Source: Anaerovibrio lipolyticus DSM 3074 (GTDB taxonomy: Bacteria > Bacillota > Negativicutes > Selenomonadales > Selenomonadaceae). Taken from it: 64,000 nt of DNA. A program made the position numbers and the translations under genes. Within the stretch, counting starts at the first letter, position 1; the number at the start of each line of letters is the position of its first letter. Positions 61,110 through 64,000 of this stretch are shown piece after piece. The notes under the pieces are model-generated. The model did no database searches. It was not told where the DNA came from and was given only the letters and a program-made list of their open reading frames with translations. Location: assembly GCF_900141865.1 (NCBI RefSeq), contig NZ_FQYW01000015.1, positions 21,342 to 85,341 of the forward strand, read 5' to 3'.

Positions 61110-61177
61110 TACTGCACCTCTCTTTTCTTGCTTAGATTATATCATAAAATAACACAAATAAATAATAAAACAAACGC

Positions 61178-61426
61178 TTAATTCAGCAACCCCTTCGCCT
61201 TCACCAAGCGCAGATAATTCGTATAATCAAAAGCCGCATCCAGCATATTATCTACAGTAATCATAAAATACTCCGCCAATGAACACAGCTCATTTAATTC
61301 TGGCTCTTTTTCCCCTGACTCCCAGGAATTATAAGTCGCCTCACTTATACCCAGATCCGCTGCCACATCAGCCGCACTCTCCTTTTTAATTAATCGGAGC
61401 CTTTGAAGGTTCCTTGAAAAATTCAT
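61178..61426 (-). CDS. XRE-type helix-turn-helix regulator
   Basis: About 82 residues. ESAADVAADLGISEATYNSW and EKEPELNELCSLAEYFMITV are the HTH_3 helices. Single-domain DNA-binding protein, target unknown. It lies next to the peptide cluster and could regulate it, but this is only position. The ATG at 61426 is preferred over the GTG three codons before. The 390-bp AT-rich gap up to 61826 has no gene that I can see beyond the terminator at 61784. Confidence 0.8.
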   Translation of the reverse strand: MNFSRNLQRLRLIKKESAADVAADLGISEATYNSWESGEKEPELNELCSLAEYFMITVDNMLDAAFDYTNYLRLVKAKGLLN

Positions 61427-61783
61427 AAAACTCACCCACTTGCATAATCTTTTATTACCCCTAATAAAAAGAATATTCTAGTGGGCATTCAAAAGAGAAA
61501 ACGTATTTTTAAACTTGCTCATACATTTCACCACCTATGGCCCGAAAGACCTAAATTTCCAACAGTGCCTATTATAACAGCTTAATATTTATTGTCTAGT
61601 ATACATTTAACATACATAATATAACTAATTTAATATACCTTAATAATTTATATACGCAATTAAACCAATATGCCAAACACTTCCTCAACAATGTGACAAC
61701 TATTTACCATTACTTAAAATAATAAAGCGTTATTTTTTTAAAAATAGTAATATTTTCTCGTTTATATAACTAATGGCACAATA

Positions 61784-61811
61784 AAAGAGCAGCTCATAAT
61801 GAACTGCTCTC
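61784..61811 (-). terminator. terminator of precursor A1
   Basis: Minus strand AGAGCAGTTC / GAGCTGCTCT stem followed by TTTATT. Confidence 0.8.
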
Positions 61812-61826
61812 GTAGACTAAAGCTCG

Positions 61827-62264
61827 TTATTCACTTCCGCCTCCAATTGGGCCATCGGAACCACCTAATATGAAGCAATAGGCCGTGTTCCCTTTTCTCT
61901 CTGTCTTACCAAATCCTACACCAAGAAAAGCACAGTACGCGCCGCCTCCGGACCTATCACTTTTATCAGAGTTAGGACTTGACCTTTTACCACCAGCCAC
62001 CTGATCCAGCTCATCATCGGAAAGAGTCATGTTCTTCATCTGGTCCTGCTCATATTCCTTCAATTCCTCAAGGGTAAATGGCAGGCCAACTTCCTTTGCA
62101 AGTGGAATAACAATAGCCTCAACTGCCTTTTCACGCATAGCAGCATCATCTGAAGAAGCCCCGTTCTTCTCTGCAAATTTCTTGTCCAGAGCATTGAGCT
62201 TTTCAGCCAAAGCTGCGTCCTGGGCCAGCTTATCATAAAACTTTCCTACGTTTTCCTTTGCCAT
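61827..62264 (-). CDS. Nif11-leader two-Cys peptide precursor A1
   Basis: 145 residues. Nif11-like leader (MAKENVGKFYDKLAQDAALA, then LPFTLEELKEYEQDQ) ending LSDDELDQVAGG. The ~54-residue core has a Ser/Gly-rich start, then AYCAFLGVGFGKTERKGNTA and YCFILGGSDGP. Two cysteines about 20 residues apart and many Gly suggest a disulphide or thioether peptide. No maturation gene lies nearby. A2 and A3 follow upstream, each with its own promoter and terminator. Confidence 0.85.
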   Translation of the reverse strand: MAKENVGKFYDKLAQDAALAEKLNALDKKFAEKNGASSDDAAMREKAVEAIVIPLAKEVGLPFTLEELKEYEQDQMKNMTLSDDELDQVAGGKRSSPNSDKSDRSGGGAYCAFLGVGFGKTERKGNTAYCFILGGSDGPIGGGSE

Positions 62265-62316
62265 GATGTATCCCTCCTTAGTATTTAAATATTGTTGTTT
62301 ACTCTTTGTCCTTTAT

Positions 62317-62401
62317 AACGCCATTGTTCAATTTTTTCTTCTCCAGAAGAAAAATCTTCCAATTAGCGTTTCAACGAGATGAAGAACTTATTGATCTCGT
62401 T
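62317..62401. repeat. MITE-like element A, copy 2
   Basis: 85 bp inserted in the promoter region of precursor A1: hairpin AACGC...GCGTT containing TTTTTCTTCT/AGAAGAAAAA, then hairpin ACGAGAT...ATCTCGT. Compared with the uninterrupted promoter of A2, it splits CTTTATATCC and leaves TATA on both sides. Confidence 0.8.
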
Positions 62402-62428
62402 ATATCCATGTAAGAATAAAAGTGTTAT
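62399..62428 (-). promoter_or_regulatory. shared peptide-gene promoter element, copy 5
   Basis: As at 39366, with a few changes in the dyad (plus strand ATATCCATGTAAGAATAAAA). The MITE-like element separates it from the gene. Confidence 0.65.
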
Positions 62429-62469
62429 CTCTTTTTTATTTTTCTGTAAAAAATTTGGTTTTCCTGCAA

Positions 62470-62498
62470 AAATGGAGCAGTCCATAATGAACTGCTCT
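62470..62498 (-). terminator. terminator of precursor A2
   Basis: GAGCAGT / ACTGCTC stem (minus strand) followed by CCATTTTTGC. Confidence 0.7.
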
Positions 62499-62514
62499 CA
62501 TAGCCTAAAGCTCG

Positions 62515-62955
62515 TTATTCGCTTCTGCCTCCAATCGGGCCATCGGAACCACCTAATATGAAGCAATAGGCCGTGTTCCCTTTTCTCGTAGTCTTACCAA
62601 ATCCAACACCAAGAAAAGCACAGTACGCGCCTGATTTGGAACTTTCACCATTACCATTAATACCACCACCTTTCATTCTACCACCGGCCACCTGATCAAG
62701 CTCGTCCTCGGAAAGATTCATTTCCTTTAGCTGTTCCTGCTCATATTCCTTTAATTCCTCAAGGGTAAATGGCAGACCAACTTCCTCAGCCAGTGGAATA
62801 ACGATAGCTGCTACTGCCTTTTCACGCATTGCAGTATCATCTGCAGCAGTCCCGTTCTTCTCTGCAAAATCCTTGTCCAGAGCATTGAGCTTTTCAGCCA
62901 AAGCTGCGTCCTGGGCCAACTTATCATAAAACTTTCCTACGTTTTCCTTTGCCAT
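62515..62955 (-). CDS. Nif11-leader two-Cys peptide precursor A2
   Basis: 146 residues. Leader nearly identical to A1, ending LSEDELDQVAGG. The core begins RMKGGGINGNGESSKSG and continues AYCAFLGVGFGKTTRKGNTA and YCFILGGSDGP, so the Cys-containing block is almost identical to A1 while the first ~17 core residues differ completely. The ATG at 62955 follows AAGGGGGGATAC; the longer frame upstream is rejected. Confidence 0.85.
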   Translation of the reverse strand: MAKENVGKFYDKLAQDAALAEKLNALDKDFAEKNGTAADDTAMREKAVAAIVIPLAEEVGLPFTLEELKEYEQEQLKEMNLSEDELDQVAGGRMKGGGINGNGESSKSGAYCAFLGVGFGKTTRKGNTAYCFILGGSDGPIGGRSE

Positions 62956-63000
62956 GATGTATCCCCCCTTATATTTAATATTTGTTATTTGCTCTTGTCC

Positions 63001-63030
63001 TTTATATCCATGAGAGGATAAAAGTGTTAT
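63001..63030 (-). promoter_or_regulatory. shared peptide-gene promoter element, copy 6
   Basis: Best example: minus strand ATAACA, 18 nt with TATCC-TCTCAT-GGATA, TATAAA, 45 nt upstream of the ATG with no insertion. Confidence 0.75.
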
Positions 63031-63069
63031 CTCTTTTACCTTTCTGCAAAAAATTTGGTTTTCCTGCAA

Positions 63070-63103
63070 AAATGGAGCAGTCCATAATGAATGAACTGCT
63101 CTC
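63070..63103 (-). terminator. terminator of precursor A3
   Basis: GAGCAGT / ACTGCTC hairpin (minus strand) with a slightly longer loop than at 62470. Confidence 0.65.
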
Positions 63104-63133
63104 GTAGTATAAAGATTGCTATTTAGTTTTGCC

Positions 63134-63562
63134 TCATCCGGCAACTGGGCCGTCGGAACCACCGAGAAGAATGCAGACAGCTATTTTACCGTTCTTTTCG
63201 GTTTTGCCAAAGCCAACGCCCAAAAAAGCACAAGCGTTTATACCACCAGGACCTGATTTCACCTTTGTAGATTCTTCTGTACGACGGCCACCAGCCACCT
63301 GATCCAGCTCATCCTCGGAAAGATTCATTTCCTTCAGTTGCTCCTGCTCATATTCCTTTAATTCCTCAAGGGTAAATGGCAGACCTACTTCCTTTGCCAG
63401 TGGAATAATAATGGCATCAACTGCCTTTTCACGCATAGCAGCATCATCTGAAGAAGCCCCGTTCTTCTCCGCAAACTCCTTGTCCAGAGCATTGAGCTTT
63501 TCAGCCAAAGCTGCGTCCTGGGCCAGCTTCTCATAAAACTTTCCTACGTTTTCCTTTGCCAT
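63134..63562 (-). CDS. Nif11-leader two-Cys peptide precursor A3
   Basis: 142 residues, same leader, cleavage site LSEDELDQVAGG. The core starts RRTEESTKVKSGPGGI, then ACAFLGVGFGKTEKNGKIAV and CILLGGSDGPVAG, more diverged than A1/A2. Start at the ATG after GGAGGAGGAATAC. It lies behind a promoter carrying a MITE-like insertion. Confidence 0.85.
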   Translation of the reverse strand: MAKENVGKFYEKLAQDAALAEKLNALDKEFAEKNGASSDDAAMREKAVDAIIIPLAKEVGLPFTLEELKEYEQEQLKEMNLSEDELDQVAGGRRTEESTKVKSGPGGINACAFLGVGFGKTEKNGKIAVCILLGGSDGPVAG

Positions 63563-63619
63563 GATGTATTCCTCCTCCTCCCTAGTCTTTAAATATTGTT
63601 GTTTACTCTTGTTCTTTAT

Positions 63620-63704
63620 AACGCCATTGTTCAAATTTTTCTTCTCCAGAAGAAAAATCTTCCAATTAGCGTTTCAACGAGATGAAGAACTTATTGATCT
63701 CGTT
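63620..63704. repeat. MITE-like element A, copy 3
   Basis: Nearly identical to 62317-62401 and inserted at the same place relative to precursor A3, so the two probably arose by duplication of a gene-plus-promoter unit. Confidence 0.8.
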
Positions 63705-63731
63705 ATATCCATGAGAGGATAAAAGTGTTAT
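63702..63731 (-). promoter_or_regulatory. shared peptide-gene promoter element, copy 7
   Basis: Same 30-bp element as at 63001, upstream of A3 beyond the MITE-like insertion. Confidence 0.7.
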
Positions 63732-63770
63732 CTCTTTTTTACTTTTTTGCAAAAAATTTGGTTTTCCTGC

Positions 63771-63808
63771 AAAAACGGAGCCTTCTCACATTGAGATAGG
63801 CTCCGTTT
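63771..63808 (-). terminator. terminator of the peptide gene at the window edge
   Basis: Close copy of 42001-42037: GCCTTCTCA / TGAGATAGGC-type stem flanked by ACGGA/TCCGT, with Ts on the minus strand. Confidence 0.75.
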
Positions 63809-63836
63809 TCATCTAAGTTTTTTTGATGGATTAAAA

Positions 63837-64000
63837 TTACTTAATCATACTTTCAGTAGGGTCACCGATAATAGTAGGGTCCTTTCCACCCAGCTTTGGG
63901 CTAGGAACCTTTCCATCATTATTTGGCTTCGTGATATCAATGTCTTTAGGAGTTAAGATATCCAAATCTCCCTGACCAACGTTCCCAGCGTTGCCGCCTG
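63837..64000 (-). CDS. double-glycine peptide, C-terminal part (cut by window edge)
   Basis: In frame from the window edge: GG, then NAGNVGQGDLDILTPKDIDI and a tail ending KDPTIIGDPTESMIK. It is the same core as the damaged gene at 42065, with a few substitutions. The leader is outside the window, so whether this copy is intact cannot be told. No Cys; Asp/Pro/Ile-rich. Confidence 0.7.
   Translation of the reverse strand, partial: GGNAGNVGQGDLDILTPKDIDITKPNNDGKVPSPKLGGKDPTIIGDPTESMIK

Overview
The window looks like a chromosomal stretch from a motile, anaerobic, low- to mid-GC member of the Firmicutes sensu lato. The best guess is a Selenomonas- or Anaerovibrio-like Negativicute. The evidence is a Firmicutes-type late flagellar operon (flgM-flgN-flgK-flgL-yviE-like-fliW-csrA-flagellin), rubrerythrin, a tmk/lysine-decarboxylase/rsmA/rnmV neighbourhood, and the general protein flavour. 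No rRNA is present, so the genus is inference.

Layout. 1-12.8 kb: late flagellar operons, all on the minus strand: two flagellin genes (one cut by the window edge) with sigma-28-like promoters, a FliT-like gene, fliS, a very large fliD, flaG, csrA, fliW, a yviE-like gene, flgL, flgK, two flgN-like genes, flgM and a YvyF-like zinc protein. 13-30 kb: housekeeping genes, mostly minus strand (comF, recD2, ABC-F, LCP, PHP phosphatase, TSCPD, rsmA, rnmV, tmk, decarboxylase, DegS-like kinase, rubrerythrin, ilvBH). Several kinds of short palindromic repeats separate them. 30-41 kb: a GGDEF protein with a sensor region, an anion transporter, a racemase, tRNA-Pro, a Y-family polymerase, an AmrS-like radical SAM enzyme and a histidine phosphatase.

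37-64 kb is an accessory region rich in small peptide genes, pseudogenes and small RNAs. At least eleven genes or remnants encode Nif11-type or short double-glycine-type leaders joined to unrelated cores. Seven stretches upstream of such genes carry the same 30-bp promoter-like element with an internal dyad. No matching peptidase/ABC exporter or modification enzyme lies in the window, so these peptides are presumably handled in trans. Three adjacent full-length precursors (61.8-63.6 kb) share a two-cysteine core that I do not recognise. A fourth, different gene at the right edge carries another peptide seen again, damaged, at 42 kb.

Other accessory features are a type III (ToxIN/AbiQ-like) toxin-antitoxin locus at 58.6-59.4 kb, with three 37-nt antitoxin RNA repeats, a near-consensus promoter, a terminator and a toxin gene interrupted by one TAG codon; a degenerate cas2 next to two identical 36-bp repeats and a phage terminase fragment (50.3-51.6 kb); a GC-rich glutamate-symporter/formimidoyltransferase/cyclodeaminase operon that looks foreign, behind a structured leader; and a pair of paralogous genes of unknown function with LexA-like sites in their promoters. 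Many single-base frameshifts here suggest either decay or assembly error.
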